A program made the position numbers and the translations under genes. Below, one piece after another: positions 30,001 through 41,298 of a DNA stretch of 64,000 nt. Positions within the stretch are counted from its first letter, which is position 1. Every line of letters starts with the position of its first letter. The stretch is from contig SHZF01000013.1 in assembly GCA_009692425.1 (NCBI GenBank), positions 1 to 64,000 on the forward strand, written 5' to 3'. This stretch comes from Myxococcales bacterium. GTDB taxonomy: Bacteria > Myxococcota_A > UBA9042. The notes under the pieces are model-generated. The model did no database searches. It worked only from the letters and a program-made list of their open reading frames with translations, and was not told where the DNA came from.

Positions 30001-33000
30001 GCACGACTTGCAGTTCTCACCCGACACCGCGCTGCACACGCCGTCGCCGCATTGGGGCGGGCACACGCCGCAGTCGACCGCGCAGGACGAGCACGACTCG
30101 CCGGCCTTGATGTCGCAACTCTTGTCGCCGCACACTGCGCACTTGCCGCAGTCCATGGGACACGACTTGCAGTCCTCGTTGAGCTGGCAATTGCCGTTGC
30201 CGCACTCGGTCGGGCACGGGCCGCAGTCGGGCGCACACATCGAACAGTTCTCGCCCGGCTCGCACAGCTTGTTGCCACATGTCGGCTTGCACGGGCCACA
30301 GTCGGCGCTGCACGACTGGCACGTCTCGCCAGGATCGCACTTCTTGTCGCCGCACGCGGGCGGGCAGCCGCCGCAATCCTGCTGGCACGACTTGCAGTCC
30401 TCGCCCGCTTCGCACTGGCCGTTGCCGCACGCGCCGGCGCACTTCTGGCCGCAGGTGCCGCACTCCGAGACGCACAGGTCGTCCCACCCGGAATCACAGC
30501 AGAAGCTGTCTTGGGCGCACACACACTTCTCGCACACGCAGCCGCCACAGCCCGGGCTCTGCGAAGCCGTGCAGCCGTCGGAGCAGGCGCCACAGTCCTT
30601 GCTGCACGTCTTGCACGACTCGCCGGTCCCGTTCGGCGCCACGCCATCGCACGCGCCGTCGCCGCACACCGGGCCGCACGCGCCGCAGTCGAACGCGCAG
30701 TTCTTGCACGTCTCGCCGCTGCCGTCGTTGTTCGTCTCGCACAGGCCGTCGCCGCACTTGGGCGGGCACTTGCCGCAGTCCTGCGCGCACGCCTGGCAGG
30801 TTTCGCCCGGGTCGCACTTCGCATCGCCGCACTTGGCGCACGCGCCGCAGTCCTTGCTGCACTTGGTGCAGTCTTCGCCCGTTTCGCAGTTGCCGTTGCC
30901 GCACACGGTCGGGCACGTCCCGCAGTCGCTTGCGCAGTTCTTACACGTCTCCGAAGGGTTGCACTTGCCGTTGCCGCACACGATCGGGCACACGCCGCAG
31001 TCGACCGCACACAGCGCGCACGACTCGCCCTGGTCGCACTTGCCGTTGCCGCACACGGTCGGACACGGCCCGCAGTCAACCGAGCAAGAGCCACACGACT
31101 CCAGCGGCGCCTGGCAGACACCGTCGCCGCACGCCACCGGACACGGCCCGCAGTCGCCGGGACAGGCCTGGCACGTCTCGTTCTGCTCGCACTTGCCGTT
31201 GCCGCACACGCCGCCGCACGGACCGCAGTCTAGCGGGCAGGTCGAACACGTCTCCTGCGCCGCGGCGGTGCACTTGCCGTCGCCACACTTCGGCTGCGGA
31301 CACACGGTCTTGTAGTCGGTGCAGCATTCGCCGAGTTGCATGCAGATGTCGTCGCAAAAGCAGCCCTGGCTCGCGCCACCGCACTTGCCCACGCACGACC
31401 CCGCGGAACACTTGCCGCAGTCGGCCTCGCACGAGCCGCACGTCTCGCCCTTGGTTGCGTCGCACACGCCGTCACCGCAGCCGGGACCGATCGGGCAGTC
31501 TTGCGGGCAGCTCACGGACGTCTCGCCGGCCTCGCACACGCCGTTGCCGCACACGACGGTCGGGCCGCAATCCTTCGGGCACGACGCCGCCGTTTCGCCA
31601 AGGTCGCACTTGCCATTGCCGCACACGGGCGGCGGAGGCGGGCCCACGCACGTCGTCAACGCGGCGCCGCACGCGGCCTGCAGGCAACCCTGGCACGCGG
31701 GACCATTCGGGTCTTGCGCACACGTGATGATGCACTTGGCGCTGCCACAGGACCCGTACGCACCCCAGCAACCGGCGCACGATGCGCTCAGACCCGTACT
31801 GGCCGCCATGCAGTCAGAGATGCAGCCTTGCGTGTTCTGCCCGGCGCCCCAGCACTTCTGCGCGCACGACATCAGCGTGGCGTTGAACTTCTGCGCCGCC
31901 GACGGGTCCGCCAACGAGGCGAGTATCTGCTGGTCCTGCGGCGACGCGCAGTTGCCGCCCGTCGACCCGCAGTCCTTGGCGCACGCCGCGGCCGTCTCGC
32001 CGGGCTCACATTTCCCGTTGCCGCATACGGCCGGGCACACGCCGCAGTCCGTCGGGCACGCGCCGCACGACTCGCCGTTGTTGAGTTCGCAGACGCCGTC
32101 GCCGCACTTCGCCGGGCACGCGCCGCAGTCCTTGGAACACGAACTGCAGGTTTCCGGCGGCACCCCCGACGTGTTGCCGACGCACTTGCCGTCGCCGCAC
32201 GAAGCCGGGCACGCGCCGCAGTCGGCCGCACACGTCGTGCAGTTCTCGCCGCCGGGCTCCTCGCAACTGCCGTTGCCGCATTTCGCCGGGCACGCGCCGC
32301 AGTCCTTGGCACACGTCGCGCACGTTTCGATGCCGTTGCACGCGCCGTCGCCGCACGCCACGGGGCAGTCGCCGCAGTCTTTCGGGCAACCCTTGCACGT
32401 CTCGCCGGGCTCGCACTTCGCGTTGCCGCAGTTCGCTGAGCACTGGCCGCAGTCGCCGGCACACGTCGAGCACGACTCGCCGAGCGCGATGTCGCACTTC
32501 TTGTCGCCGCACACGGCCTTGCACGTGCCGCAGTCCTTGGGGCAGTCGTCGCACGACTCGGCCAGGTCCGGCGCGCATACGCTGTCGCCGCAGAAGGGGC
32601 ACTGGCCGCAGTCCGCGCTGCACGACTTGCAGGTCTCGCCGCTGTTCTTGTCGCACACCGCGTCGCCGCATTTCGTGCACGTGCCGCAGTCGCCGGTGCA
32701 TGACAGGCAGGTCTCGCCCTTGGCCGGCTCGCACTTGCCGTCGCCACACGTTGCACCGCACTGGCCGCAGTCGATGTCGCATGTCTTGCACGACTCGCCG
32801 CCCTGGGAGTCGCACACCGCGTCGCCGCAGCCCTTGCACGAGCCACAATCCGCTGTGCACGCCTTGCAATCTTCGCCCACCTCCGACTGGCACTTCTTGT
32901 CGCCGCACCAGGCGCACGGCCCGCAGTCCTGGGCACACGCGCTGCACGTCTCGAGCTTGTCGCAAATGCCATCGCCACACGCTGCCGGGCACGCACCGCA

Positions 33001-33894
33001 GTCCTGGGCGCACGTCGAACACGACTCACCCTGGCTCGCGTCGCAGGTGCCATCGCCGCACGCCGCGCCGCACACAACCCCAAATTTCTTGCACAAACCC
33101 ACGCACGTCGCGTCCCACGCGTTGATGCAGCAGTTCGGGTCGACCGAGCACACCTTCGATTCGCAGGCGCAGCCGTTGCAGCCCTTGGAGTCCTTGGGCT
33201 CGCAGCCGTTGGGCAGGGTGCACTTGCCGCAATCGCTCGGGCACGTCTGGCACGACTCGCTGGCTGCACACTTGCCGTCGCCGCAGCCGGCGCCGCACGG
33301 GCCGCAGTCGCCCGGGCAAGACTTGCAGTCTTCGTTGGCCGCCGCGTTGCACTGGCCGTCACCGCAGCCGCCCGCCGTGACGCATGCGCCGTCCTGGCAC
33401 TTCGCGGGTGGCGCGCAGAGCTTGATTGTCGTGATGGCCGTCCCGTCGGCGCTGCACGCTGCGGAGTATGCCCCGAGGCAGAGCTTCACGCCCACGGGGC
33501 AGGGCACGGGGAAGCAATTCTGCAGCTTCTGGTCACATTTCTGGCCCTGAGGGCAGTCTTCGTCGAACTGGCAGCCGGGGAACGGGCCGAGCCGCCCGCC
33601 ACCATCGCCGACGCCGTCACCTGGCGAGACGCCGTCGCTGGTGGCGTCGTCCGGCGACCCGGCGTCGCTGAGCGTTGCGTCGCTGCCCCTGACATCGACC
33701 CTGGGATTCGAAAACCCCACGACCGGTTGATCGCCCGCGCTGCAAGCGACGCTGGTGGCCAGCAGGGCGAGAGCCAGGGCCCACATGCCCGCCCGCGCCG
33801 CCGGGCCTGCCGACTGCGCGCCGCCCTGCCGCGCGCGCCGCCCGCGCGTGTCGATGCCCACGAAACCAGAAACGTGACGGAAGCCGCTATCCAT
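27019..33894 (-). CDS. Giant Cys-rich lipoprotein: CGDGxC...GEtCxxCxxDCGxC repeats, thrombospondin type-3 repeats and beta-sandwich modules
   Basis: 2291 aa ORF; likely signal [15 protein letters not shown] (internal ATG at 33786 possible). Repeats e.g. [27 protein letters not shown]3 e.g. [29 protein letters not shown]-terminal module ending NVLVSEAP. Confidence 0.85.
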   Translation of the reverse strand: MDSGFRHVSGFVGIDTRGRRARQGGAQSAGPAARAGMWALALALLATSVACSAGDQPVVGFSNPRVDVRGSDATLSDAGSPDDATSDGVSPGDGVGDGGGRLGPFPGCQFDEDCPQGQKCDQKLQNCFPVPCPVGVKLCLGAYSAACSADGTAITTIKLCAPPAKCQDGACVTAGGCGDGQCNAAANEDCKSCPGDCGPCGAGCGDGKCAASESCQTCPSDCGKCTLPNGCEPKDSKGCNGCACESKVCSVDPNCCINAWDATCVGLCKKFGVVCGAACGDGTCDASQGESCSTCAQDCGACPAACGDGICDKLETCSACAQDCGPCAWCGDKKCQSEVGEDCKACTADCGSCKGCGDAVCDSQGGESCKTCDIDCGQCGATCGDGKCEPAKGETCLSCTGDCGTCTKCGDAVCDKNSGETCKSCSADCGQCPFCGDSVCAPDLAESCDDCPKDCGTCKAVCGDKKCDIALGESCSTCAGDCGQCSANCGNAKCEPGETCKGCPKDCGDCPVACGDGACNGIETCATCAKDCGACPAKCGNGSCEEPGGENCTTCAADCGACPASCGDGKCVGNTSGVPPETCSSCSKDCGACPAKCGDGVCELNNGESCGACPTDCGVCPAVCGNGKCEPGETAAACAKDCGSTGGNCASPQDQQILASLADPSAAQKFNATLMSCAQKCWGAGQNTQGCISDCMAASTGLSASCAGCWGAYGSCGSAKCIITCAQDPNGPACQGCLQAACGAALTTCVGPPPPPVCGNGKCDLGETAASCPKDCGPTVVCGNGVCEAGETSVSCPQDCPIGPGCGDGVCDATKGETCGSCEADCGKCSAGSCVGKCGGASQGCFCDDICMQLGECCTDYKTVCPQPKCGDGKCTAAAQETCSTCPLDCGPCGGVCGNGKCEQNETCQACPGDCGPCPVACGDGVCQAPLESCGSCSVDCGPCPTVCGNGKCDQGESCALCAVDCGVCPIVCGNGKCNPSETCKNCASDCGTCPTVCGNGNCETGEDCTKCSKDCGACAKCGDAKCDPGETCQACAQDCGKCPPKCGDGLCETNNDGSGETCKNCAFDCGACGPVCGDGACDGVAPNGTGESCKTCSKDCGACSDGCTASQSPGCGGCVCEKCVCAQDSFCCDSGWDDLCVSECGTCGQKCAGACGNGQCEAGEDCKSCQQDCGGCPPACGDKKCDPGETCQSCSADCGPCKPTCGNKLCEPGENCSMCAPDCGPCPTECGNGNCQLNEDCKSCPMDCGKCAVCGDKSCDIKAGESCSSCAVDCGVCPPQCGDGVCSAVSGENCKSCSKDCGSCLPVCGDGACEDTKGETCNNCGKDCGKCPPNDGCLITPLPGCGGCKCEKCVCDQDPFCCSTGWDANCADLCKGKCGGCGNTCVPQCIGKKCGADGCGGACGVCPGGFACDANGQCQFVPKTCGDSVCNAGGGETCATCAQDCGACPTVCGNAACEPTETCSTCALDCGVCPIQCGNGSCDAGETCATCAKDCCAMPSCGNFSCQAALGETCANCPQDCGTCPCVPNCTGKPCGDNGCGKLCGKCAPTQYCSSKGTCECAPNCKGKSCGGDGCGGSCGACPGGTVCNAIGYCEKACTPTCGNNKCGPDGCQGSCGACATGLSCVGGQCVNPVECVDDGECSDGDKCTIDYCLTGTCGHEPSKSPACCPDKDKDAICDPQDNCPDVANPGQADTDKDKVGDACDPDLDGDGKPNSLDNCPQIVNPGQENADGDGQGDACDPDDDNDTILDPSDNCPLLKNEDQADADKDKVGDACDLCPKVPDDGKTDSDKDKIGDACDNCALVQNPKQENVDGDALGDLCDDDIDGDGYPNANDCAPTDPGAPHAIDIPCNGKDENCNGLADDGAVAVWQWDDGTAQGWKFDKPNNGVGWQAWSGFEAYTKPGALYYGNPKTKNYESGGVNSGAAYSPPTVLPAGVKSTLSFWHFLAIEGGTWDQIKVDVATESGGFANWAQVWQKGTSTVYNKWSNQLVDLSAFAGQVVRLRIHFTSLDSVANTTLGVFIDQVAIGAQQAPSVDSDGDGQANACDADDDGDGVLDANDNCPHLKAADQTDTDADGLGNLCDGDDDGDGVPDAKDNCPTVGNPTQQDSNGNGKGDACDTGSVLPWSETFDKYKAAFTEGGWSSVAQTGFGNWNWTLSQSAPGGGKFAQLKANASLPNFTSVGARLMTPAIVVGTTKKATLSFDFSYDNPTLPAFVPALSTLDIKLSPDTGKTWIDVATVNIQKGASKQTFALTLPGSTDVVVAFQVTASIMAGAATWTLDNVLVSEAP
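27528..27792 (-). repeat. Thrombospondin type-3 repeat block 2
   Basis: [85 protein letters not shown]. Confidence 0.85.
28362..28890 (-). repeat. Thrombospondin type-3 (calcium-binding) repeat block 1
   Basis: [90 protein letters not shown]... Confidence 0.85.
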
Positions 33895-34109
33895 GGCATG
33901 ACCTTACAATCCGACGCGATCGGCACCCGGGGCGGGCGACCCACGAACAAGGGCCGACACCGCGACGAACGCGCGTCGCTGGCACGGTAGCAGATGCACT
34001 GGCTGGTGGGCTACCGGAAAGCGGCGGTGGGCAGCGCGACCCCACGCGTGCTGGCTTGCGTTTCGTCAAGTCCCGCAGTGTCGAGCGGCAACGCTGCGAC
34101 CCGCTACGC

Positions 34110-37100
34110 CTATTGGCAGCCCGTCAGCGGCACATGGACGCACGTCTTGTTGAACACATTGCACAGGTCGAACGTGCACTTGTTCTTGTCGTCGCAATCG
34201 ACGTCCCCCGCGCACGTCTGGTTCGGATTGCAACCCGGAATGGCCTGGAAGACGCACGCACCGTTCGACGGGTTGCAGTAATCGTTGGTGCACACGTTCT
34301 TGTCGTCACACTCGCCGTTCGTCTTGCACTGCGGATTCGGGTTGCAGTTCGGCAACGCCTGGTACACGCACACCTGGTTGAACGCGTTGCAGACTTCGAC
34401 CGTGCACGGGTTCTTGTCGTCGCAGTCCGCCTCGCCCTTGCAACCCGGCCCGCAGCCCGCAAGCTTTGCGAACGTACACGCACCCGTGGCGGTCTGGCAC
34501 GAGTCCTGCGTGCACGCGTTGCTGTCCTCACAGACCTTGGGCGCACCCGTGCACTTGCCGGCCGCGCACGCATCGGTGACGGTGCAGTTCTGGTTGTCGT
34601 TGCAGGGTGCCTGGTTGGGTGCGTAGACGCACTTGCCGTTGGCGCAGGAATCATTCGTGCACGGGTTGTTGTCGCTGCACTGCCCCGCCGGGCAGTTCAC
34701 GGTACAGCCGAGCACCGCCTGGAACGCGCACGACCCACTGTTCGGGTTGCACTGGTCCGTCGTGCACGGGTTGTTGTCGTTGCAGCCGACCGCGCTGCCC
34801 ACGCACTTGCCGGCGGCGCACTTGTCGGCGGTGGTGCAGGCGAGGCCGTCGCTGCAGGGCGCGTCGACGTTCTTGAAGCCGCACGCCCCCGTTGCCTTGT
34901 CGCAGGCCCCCTCGGTGCACGCGTTGTTGTCGTTGCAGGTCGTAACCTTGCCCGCACCGCACGCGCCCAAGCCGCACGTCTCGCCCACCGTGCACGCGTC
35001 GCCGTCGCTGCACGCTGTGCCTGCGAGCGGCACGACGCTGCAACTGCCGTTGACGCACGCGTCGGTCGTACACGGGTTCGTGTCGTCGCATGTCCCGTTC
35101 GCTGCGCACGCCTTGCCGCAACCGGGCGTCGCGACCGCTACGCACTTGCCACTCGCCTTGTCGCACGAGTCGACGGAACAGGGGTTGCCGTCGTTGCACA
35201 CTGCTGCCGCGCCCGCGCACTGGCCGGCCTTGCACGCATCGCTCACGCTGCACGGGTTCGCGTCGTCGCACGCGCCTCCATCGACGGCGATCGGGTGGAC
35301 GCAGGCCCCGTTGTTGCCGACCGGAGAGCACGCGTCGACCGTGCACGGGTTCTTGTCGTCGCAGAATTTCGGCAGCCCGACGCACGTGCCGGCCTTGCAT
35401 ACATCCTGCTCCGTGCACGGGTTGCCCGTCGCGCATTGGTTGCCGGTCAACGTACTGTGGGCACACTTGCCCTGCTGGCACACGTCTTGCGAGCACGCGT
35501 TGTTGTCGTTGCACTGTTGGTTTTGCGTGCAGTTCGTGCCGCAATTGGGCACTGGATTGAACTGGCACAGCCCCGTCGTCTGGTTGCACAGGTCGTCGGT
35601 GCACGCGTTCTGATCGCTGCAGGCCACCGCGACTCCTCCGCACTTGCCCGCCGCGCACGCATCACCCGTCGTGCACCCATTGGCATCGCTGCACGCCGCG
35701 CCCGTCGCCAGTTGAGTGAACGCGCACTTGCCCGACGCCTTGTCGCACACGTCGTTCGTGCAAGGATTCTGGTCGTCGCAAGCCACCGCCTTGCCCGGCT
35801 GGCACGCCGCCGCCTTGCACACGTCGCCGCTGGTACAGGCGTTGCCGTCGCTGCATTGCGCGCCTTCTTTCAACGTTGCGGCGCACTTGCCGGTCAGGCA
35901 GGTCTCAGTCGTGCACGGGTTCTTGTTGTCGCAATCCGTGTTGGCCTTGCACCCGCCGCCGCACCCGGCGATCGGCACGGCCGCGCACTTGCCGGTCGCC
36001 GGCTCACACGCATCGGCCGTGCACGGGTCGGCGTCATTGCACAGCACTGGAGTGCTGCCCACGCACACGCCGCCCTGGCACGCGTCGGTGATGGTGCAGG
36101 CGCTGCCATCGGTGCACGGCACGCCGCCGGGAGTCGGCAGGGCCACGCAGGCGCCCGAGGCCGAGTTGCACAAATCGTTCGTGCAGGGGTTCTTATCGTC
36201 GCACGATTTCGGGGCCGGCACGCACACGCCGTTCGTACACTGTTCCTTCTCCGTGCATGGGTTGCTGTCGACGCACGGCGCATCGACCACGGCATGCGTG
36301 CACTTGCCGCTCGTGCACGCGTCCGTGGTGCACGTGTTGCCGTCGTTGCATTGCTGGGCGGCGAAGCACGTCGCGTTGCAGTTGAACACCGGCTGGAAGA
36401 AGCAGAACCCCGTATTCGGGTTGCATACGTCGTTCGTGCACGCATTGGCGTCATCGCACGCCACGGACGTGCCCATGCACTTGCCAGACGTACACTTGTC
36501 ATTTGTCGAGCACAAGCTGCCGTCCGAGCAGTCGCCGCCGTCGGGCGCCGCGCTGACACTGCACAGGCCCGTCGTCGTGGCACACCCGTCGGCCGTGCAC
36601 ACGTTCCCGTCGTCGCAGCCCTTCGCCTTGCCGCCTTTGCAGACCCCCGCTGCACACGCCTCGCCGCTGGTGCACGCGTTGGCGTCGTCGCACGCGACCC
36701 CTTCTTGGAGCTTGGCCACGCACTTGCCGGCCTGGCAACTCTCGAGTGTGCAAAGGTTGCCGTCGGCGCAATCGCCGTCCCCGGTGCATTGGTCGCCGCA
36801 GCCCGCGATCGGTGCGCCTGCGCAGGCACCCGACTTCGGGTTGCAGGCGTCCGCCGTGCAGGGGTCCTTGTCGTCACACGGCACGGGGGCGCCACCCAGG
36901 CACGCACCGGCCTTGCAACCGTCCTGCAGCGAGCACGGGTTGCCGTCGTCGCAAGGCACGTTGTCAGCGCCTGGCGGAAAAATGCAGTTCCCCTTCTGCG
37001 GGTCGCACCCGTTCGATGTACACGGATTCTTGTCGTCACACGCCACCGACACGCCGACGCACTTGCTGGCGGCACAGGCGTCGGTCGTGCACGCGTTGCC

Positions 37101-38180
37101 GTCCGAGCACGGCGAGCCCTCGGGCGCCGCGAGGTTCGCGCACTTGCCTTGCTGGCATACGTCTTGCGTGCACGCGTTCTGGTCCGTGCAGTCGAGGCTC
37201 GCCTGGTCCGGTTTGCATTCCTGGTTGCAGTTCGGTACGGCGGTCGCTACGCACAGGCCCGTGGTCACACTGCACGCGTCGGTCGTGCAGGCATTCTGAT
37301 CGTCGCACGGCACCGCGGTGCCCTTGCACACGCTGCCCGCGCACGCGTCGCCGGCCGTACACGCCGCGCCATCGTCGCAGACGGTGCCGTCCGGTTGCAC
37401 GACGTTGGCGCACTTGCCACTTGCCGCGTCGCAACTGTCCGTCGTGCATGGATTCTTGTCGATGCACACCGCTGCGGCCCCAGCCTGGCACGCCCCCGCC
37501 TGGCACGCATCTTGCAAAGTGCACAAATTGCCGTCGTCGCACGGGCCGCCGGCGAACGGCTTCGTTTGGCAGTCGCCGCCCGCAGCGTTGCACGAGTCTT
37601 CGGTGCACGGGTTTTTGTCATCGCACGTGACGGCGACACCACTGCACTTGCCCGCGTCGGTGCAGGCGTCGCCCGTCGTGCACGCGTTGCCGTCGTTGCA
37701 CGGAGCGCCGCCGATCGGGGCGGGCGGGACACACTGCAGGACCACCCCATCGCACGTGTCCAGCGTGCACGGATTCTGGTCGTCGCAATCGGCCGCCACC
37801 TTGCACGGCTTCGCGGCGGGCACGTCGTTGGTCGCGGTGTCGCTGTCGGCGTCATCGGGTGGCGGGGGCACATCGACCGGCGCAAGCACGTCGCTAACGG
37901 GGAGGTCGGCTCCCACGAAATCCGGGCCGTCGCTAGCTGGGAAGATCAGGTCGGCGCCAGCGCGCGCCCCATCGGCGATCAAAACCTCGACCGACACGAC
38001 CTCGGCGACCACTGCATCTGCCTGCGCGTCGGCAAGGCCCACCGTCGCATCGGTGGCCTGCCCGGCGTCGGACCCGTCGAGAGCCGGTCCACCTTCGACG
38101 GCGGCATCGTTCGTGCACGACCCGGCCACGGCGGCCGTCACCATCATGGCGGCCGCGACTCCACGCTGCATTCGGTTCAT
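34110..38180 (-). CDS. Giant Cys-rich lipoprotein with CTDC-type repeats
   Basis: MNRMQRGVAAAMMVTAAVAGSC lipobox, Asp/Ala-rich spacer, then repeats such as CDDQNPCTLDTCDGVVLQC, CNDGNACTTGDACTDAGKC. Confidence 0.87.
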   Translation of the reverse strand: MNRMQRGVAAAMMVTAAVAGSCTNDAAVEGGPALDGSDAGQATDATVGLADAQADAVVAEVVSVEVLIADGARAGADLIFPASDGPDFVGADLPVSDVLAPVDVPPPPDDADSDTATNDVPAAKPCKVAADCDDQNPCTLDTCDGVVLQCVPPAPIGGAPCNDGNACTTGDACTDAGKCSGVAVTCDDKNPCTEDSCNAAGGDCQTKPFAGGPCDDGNLCTLQDACQAGACQAGAAAVCIDKNPCTTDSCDAASGKCANVVQPDGTVCDDGAACTAGDACAGSVCKGTAVPCDDQNACTTDACSVTTGLCVATAVPNCNQECKPDQASLDCTDQNACTQDVCQQGKCANLAAPEGSPCSDGNACTTDACAASKCVGVSVACDDKNPCTSNGCDPQKGNCIFPPGADNVPCDDGNPCSLQDGCKAGACLGGAPVPCDDKDPCTADACNPKSGACAGAPIAGCGDQCTGDGDCADGNLCTLESCQAGKCVAKLQEGVACDDANACTSGEACAAGVCKGGKAKGCDDGNVCTADGCATTTGLCSVSAAPDGGDCSDGSLCSTNDKCTSGKCMGTSVACDDANACTNDVCNPNTGFCFFQPVFNCNATCFAAQQCNDGNTCTTDACTSGKCTHAVVDAPCVDSNPCTEKEQCTNGVCVPAPKSCDDKNPCTNDLCNSASGACVALPTPGGVPCTDGSACTITDACQGGVCVGSTPVLCNDADPCTADACEPATGKCAAVPIAGCGGGCKANTDCDNKNPCTTETCLTGKCAATLKEGAQCSDGNACTSGDVCKAAACQPGKAVACDDQNPCTNDVCDKASGKCAFTQLATGAACSDANGCTTGDACAAGKCGGVAVACSDQNACTDDLCNQTTGLCQFNPVPNCGTNCTQNQQCNDNNACSQDVCQQGKCAHSTLTGNQCATGNPCTEQDVCKAGTCVGLPKFCDDKNPCTVDACSPVGNNGACVHPIAVDGGACDDANPCSVSDACKAGQCAGAAAVCNDGNPCSVDSCDKASGKCVAVATPGCGKACAANGTCDDTNPCTTDACVNGSCSVVPLAGTACSDGDACTVGETCGLGACGAGKVTTCNDNNACTEGACDKATGACGFKNVDAPCSDGLACTTADKCAAGKCVGSAVGCNDNNPCTTDQCNPNSGSCAFQAVLGCTVNCPAGQCSDNNPCTNDSCANGKCVYAPNQAPCNDNQNCTVTDACAAGKCTGAPKVCEDSNACTQDSCQTATGACTFAKLAGCGPGCKGEADCDDKNPCTVEVCNAFNQVCVYQALPNCNPNPQCKTNGECDDKNVCTNDYCNPSNGACVFQAIPGCNPNQTCAGDVDCDDKNKCTFDLCNVFNKTCVHVPLTGCQ

Positions 38181-38240
38181 CCGGCCCCCGACTCCTCGTG
38201 CCTGCCACGCCGCATGCGCGGGCGCCGGCCTTCGAAGCCC

Positions 38241-40394
38241 CTACAACCCCAGGTCAGCGGCGTAGTTCACCTGAATTTCGTCATTCGGCTGCAGCACTTC
38301 CGTAAAGTACACGGCCGCCGCGTACACCTTGCAGAGACCCTCGATGCAGCGCAGGCCTGCGGCGCATTCGCGCGTGGTCCCGCACGCCAACCCCTCGCCG
38401 GTGACGCTTTCGACCTCGGTGCGGCAGTCAGGCGAGGCCTTGATGTAAAAGGAGTCCTTGGCGGCGGACGTCGGGTCGGCGACGAACTTGAGCGGAACCG
38501 TCTGCTTGGCCCGCGTGCGCAGGATCTTGATTTTCGGCGTCTGGGCGTCGTAGTTGGGGGGGTGCGGCAGGCACACCTTGACGACGCGCTTCTTGATGGT
38601 CTGTGCGAAGTCCTTGAGTGCCGGGCCGAAGCTCGCGCCCTTGCAGATGTTGAACACGGCACCGTTTTCCCGGAAGGCGTTGGCCAGCTTGACGTAGCGC
38701 GAGCCGTACCCCGACTCCCCGCGCTTGCCTTCACACACGTAGGGCGCCTGGCCGGGTGCGATGTTGCGCAGCGTCGAGCGGTAGTACAGCACCCGGTCGC
38801 GCGCAGTCGTTGCGGTTGCGGTCGCGCCCTCGGTCGGGGGCACCGTGTCGCCCGTGATGGTTGCCACGATGACGCGGGCCGGATCCGACTTCAGCGAGCG
38901 GAACAGGTTCACGTACTCCGCCACGGGTGAAAACAACGTGGGCGCCGACAGGCCGAAGTCGGTCAGCGTCTTGGCGACTTGGGCGCGGCTCGTCGCGAGT
39001 TCCTTGGCGGCCGCGGCGTCGCATGTGGCGCGCTCGGGCGAACCGGCCGCCTTGGCGAGGCACTCATTGGGACAAATGACTTTCGGATCCTTGGACTTGC
39101 GGTACTCGCACTGCCCTTCGACCAGCTCCGTGTTGCCATCGACGGCGTCGTTGAAGATCTGGCAGCGCTCCCAGATTTCCTTCGGCACCGCCTTCTTCAG
39201 GGCCTCCTTCTCGGGTTCCGAGCCCTGGCCCATCGGGACGGCGAGGTTGACCGAACAGTCGTCGTCGTCCGACACGAACACGATGATGAGGTAGCCGTCT
39301 TCGCGCACCAGTTGCTTGTACTGGCACGACGCCAACATCGCGCCGGTCTTCGGGTCGCGCGGGCAGTTCGGACCTGATGCAACCTTGCCGTCGGGCAGCT
39401 TGCCGAGCCCCGGATCGAGTGCGTACCACGCCGAGCGGAAGCCGCCCTCGAACTTGGACTCCTGCGTCTGGGACGCGCCGACCGTCGCATTGCAACGGAA
39501 GTACTCGAGTGCCGTCAGCTTCTTCTCGTCAGCATTGCACTCTTTGCCGCCGAGCGTGAACAACTTCTTGCCGCTCGCGTCCTTGGCCTTGTCGACGACG
39601 CAGTAGGGCTGCGACTGGCGCAACACGTTCGGCAGCTTGTCGGGCGACGGGCAGCCTTCGGTCGCCGGCGGGTACTGGCAGCCCGCACTCTCGGTCGACG
39701 TGCCGCCGGGTACGTAGCACTTGATGCGTTGCTTGTCGGGCGGGATGTTGGGCTCGAACAGGTCGCGGCATTGCTGGTCGTTTGAGCAATGCTTCCAACA
39801 GTATGAGTTGATAGAGCAATTGTCGTTCGCTGTATAGATCGCCTGACTGGTCGCCTTGCACTTCCAATCGGTGCCGCCCATCGGATTCGTGTACGTCCCC
39901 TTGCCGCCCGCGGGGCACAGCGACGAGTCGGTCGGGTTCTGGAACACGAAATCGGTCGGCTTGATGCAGTTGCCTTCCGACGTGCACGGCAGCCGGATCC
40001 GCTCGATGCAGTTGGGCGGGAACATGGTGGCCGGGGTGCGCGCGAACTGGCCGACGACCTTGACCGTGCCCTCCGGCGTGATGTCGGGCACTTGCTGCAC
40101 CGTCGCGACCGCCATCTGGGCATCGACGCCGCCGAGCGAGTTGAGCTCCTTGATGAAGTCCTGGAAGCCCGACGCCAGATCGACCTGCTCCTGGCACATC
40201 GACGGCGAGTGGTCGATGACCCAGAGGAAGTCGAGCTTGATCGGCGTCTTGTTCGACAATCCGGTCGTCACACGCACTTCGAAAGTGTCGAGCAGGCGGT
40301 GGACCGGGTAGTCGTTGCAGGCGGGCAGCGCGGTCGAGCCCGCGAGGAGGGCGACCAGCACGGCGGCGATGGGGCGGCGCAGGGGCAGGCGCAT
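38241..40394 (-). CDS. VWA-like lipoprotein
   Basis: MRLPLRRPIAAVLVALLAGSTALPAC lipobox; 'KLDFLWVIDHSPSMCQEQVDLASGFQDFIKELNSLGGVDAQMAVAT' with DxSxS MIDAS-like motif; 'DGYLIIVFVSDDDDCS'. Confidence 0.75.
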   Translation of the reverse strand: MRLPLRRPIAAVLVALLAGSTALPACNDYPVHRLLDTFEVRVTTGLSNKTPIKLDFLWVIDHSPSMCQEQVDLASGFQDFIKELNSLGGVDAQMAVATVQQVPDITPEGTVKVVGQFARTPATMFPPNCIERIRLPCTSEGNCIKPTDFVFQNPTDSSLCPAGGKGTYTNPMGGTDWKCKATSQAIYTANDNCSINSYCWKHCSNDQQCRDLFEPNIPPDKQRIKCYVPGGTSTESAGCQYPPATEGCPSPDKLPNVLRQSQPYCVVDKAKDASGKKLFTLGGKECNADEKKLTALEYFRCNATVGASQTQESKFEGGFRSAWYALDPGLGKLPDGKVASGPNCPRDPKTGAMLASCQYKQLVREDGYLIIVFVSDDDDCSVNLAVPMGQGSEPEKEALKKAVPKEIWERCQIFNDAVDGNTELVEGQCEYRKSKDPKVICPNECLAKAAGSPERATCDAAAAKELATSRAQVAKTLTDFGLSAPTLFSPVAEYVNLFRSLKSDPARVIVATITGDTVPPTEGATATATTARDRVLYYRSTLRNIAPGQAPYVCEGKRGESGYGSRYVKLANAFRENGAVFNICKGASFGPALKDFAQTIKKRVVKVCLPHPPNYDAQTPKIKILRTRAKQTVPLKFVADPTSAAKDSFYIKASPDCRTEVESVTGEGLACGTTRECAAGLRCIEGLCKVYAAAVYFTEVLQPNDEIQVNYAADLGL

Positions 40395-40544
40395 GCGAAG
40401 ACCTCGGCGGGGAAGCCGCGCGGTGAGGATAGCAGATGGCGCGCGGCGGCGGGAAGAACTTGCCAGGGTGGATTCGGCGCCAGTGCAGCTTGACGCCGCG
40501 CCCCGAAGTTGGGACACGCTAGGCGTCACTTGGAATTGCCCGGC

Positions 40545-41270
40545 ATGCGCGTCGCCATCCGCCTGTTCGTCCCTGCGCTGCTCGCAACAGCCGTGCCGGC
40601 CGGGGCCGATCCCACCTGGCAGCGCATTTCGGCCGACGACGGCATCGAGGTCGACGTGCGCAGCGCGGGCGATGTGCCGTTTCCGGAGTTCCGCGGGCAT
40701 GTCGTGATCCCGGCGGCGGTGCTCGAAGTGGCGGCCGTGCTCGAAGACATCGACCGCGTGTGCGAGTGGACCCAGCGCTGTGCGGCGTCGAAGTTGCTGC
40801 GCCGGCTGACCGAGACCGAGGTCGTGTTCTACAACCGCACCGAAGCGCCGTGGCCGGCTTCGGATCGCGACGCAGTGCTGGCCGCCAGCGTGACCGGGTT
40901 GCCCGAAGGCCGCGACGTGTGGATGCGGATTCGCACGTCGCCGTTCCCGTTCCCCGCCGCTGCCGGCACGGTCCGGATGCCCTACACGCGCGGCCACTAC
41001 CGCTTGACGCAGTCCGAGCGCGGCACCCTCGTCGAGTTCCAACTCCAGACCGACATCGGCGGCTGGGTGCCGCTGTGGATGGTGAAGTTCCTGCAGAAGC
41101 GCGTGCCCCACGACACGCTCGCCGGGTTGCGCGCGCGCACGCTGGCGTGGCGCGGTCGCTATGTGGAGCGGGTCCAGCGTTGGCAACAGGCGGCGGCGGC
41201 AAGCGCCTTGTCGGGCGCGGTGACGGGCCTGCCGCGGAGTCTGACGCCGAGCGTGGCGCCGCCGCGATAG
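40545..41270 (+). CDS. Exported START/SRPBCC-like protein
   Basis: MRVAIRLFVPALLATAVPAGA signal; 'DDGIEVDVRSAGDVPFPEFRGHVVIPAAVLEVAAVLEDIDRVCEWTQRC...EVVFYNRTEAPWPASDRDAV'. Confidence 0.7.
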   Translation: MRVAIRLFVPALLATAVPAGADPTWQRISADDGIEVDVRSAGDVPFPEFRGHVVIPAAVLEVAAVLEDIDRVCEWTQRCAASKLLRRLTETEVVFYNRTEAPWPASDRDAVLAASVTGLPEGRDVWMRIRTSPFPFPAAAGTVRMPYTRGHYRLTQSERGTLVEFQLQTDIGGWVPLWMVKFLQKRVPHDTLAGLRARTLAWRGRYVERVQRWQQAAAASALSGAVTGLPRSLTPSVAPPR

Positions 41271-41298
41271 ACTCGTCCGCCGCCTCGCAAGATCACGT

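Noticed and set aside
29267-33550. Two plus-strand ORFs (682 and 743 aa) with 'SPHxxxHxPQSxxH' repeats
   Set aside because: Antisense shadows of the CGDG-repeat gene, with no start context or signal; coding logic clearly favours the minus strand.
10905-38180. Regularly spaced similar DNA words that might suggest a CRISPR array
   Set aside because: The periodicity follows codons of Cys-rich repeats with variable spacing; no identical direct repeats with unique spacers and no cas genes.
34056-38930. 1624-aa plus-strand ORF, Ala/Arg/Val-rich
   Set aside because: Antisense to the CTDC-repeat lipoprotein; a GC-rich frame-open artefact.
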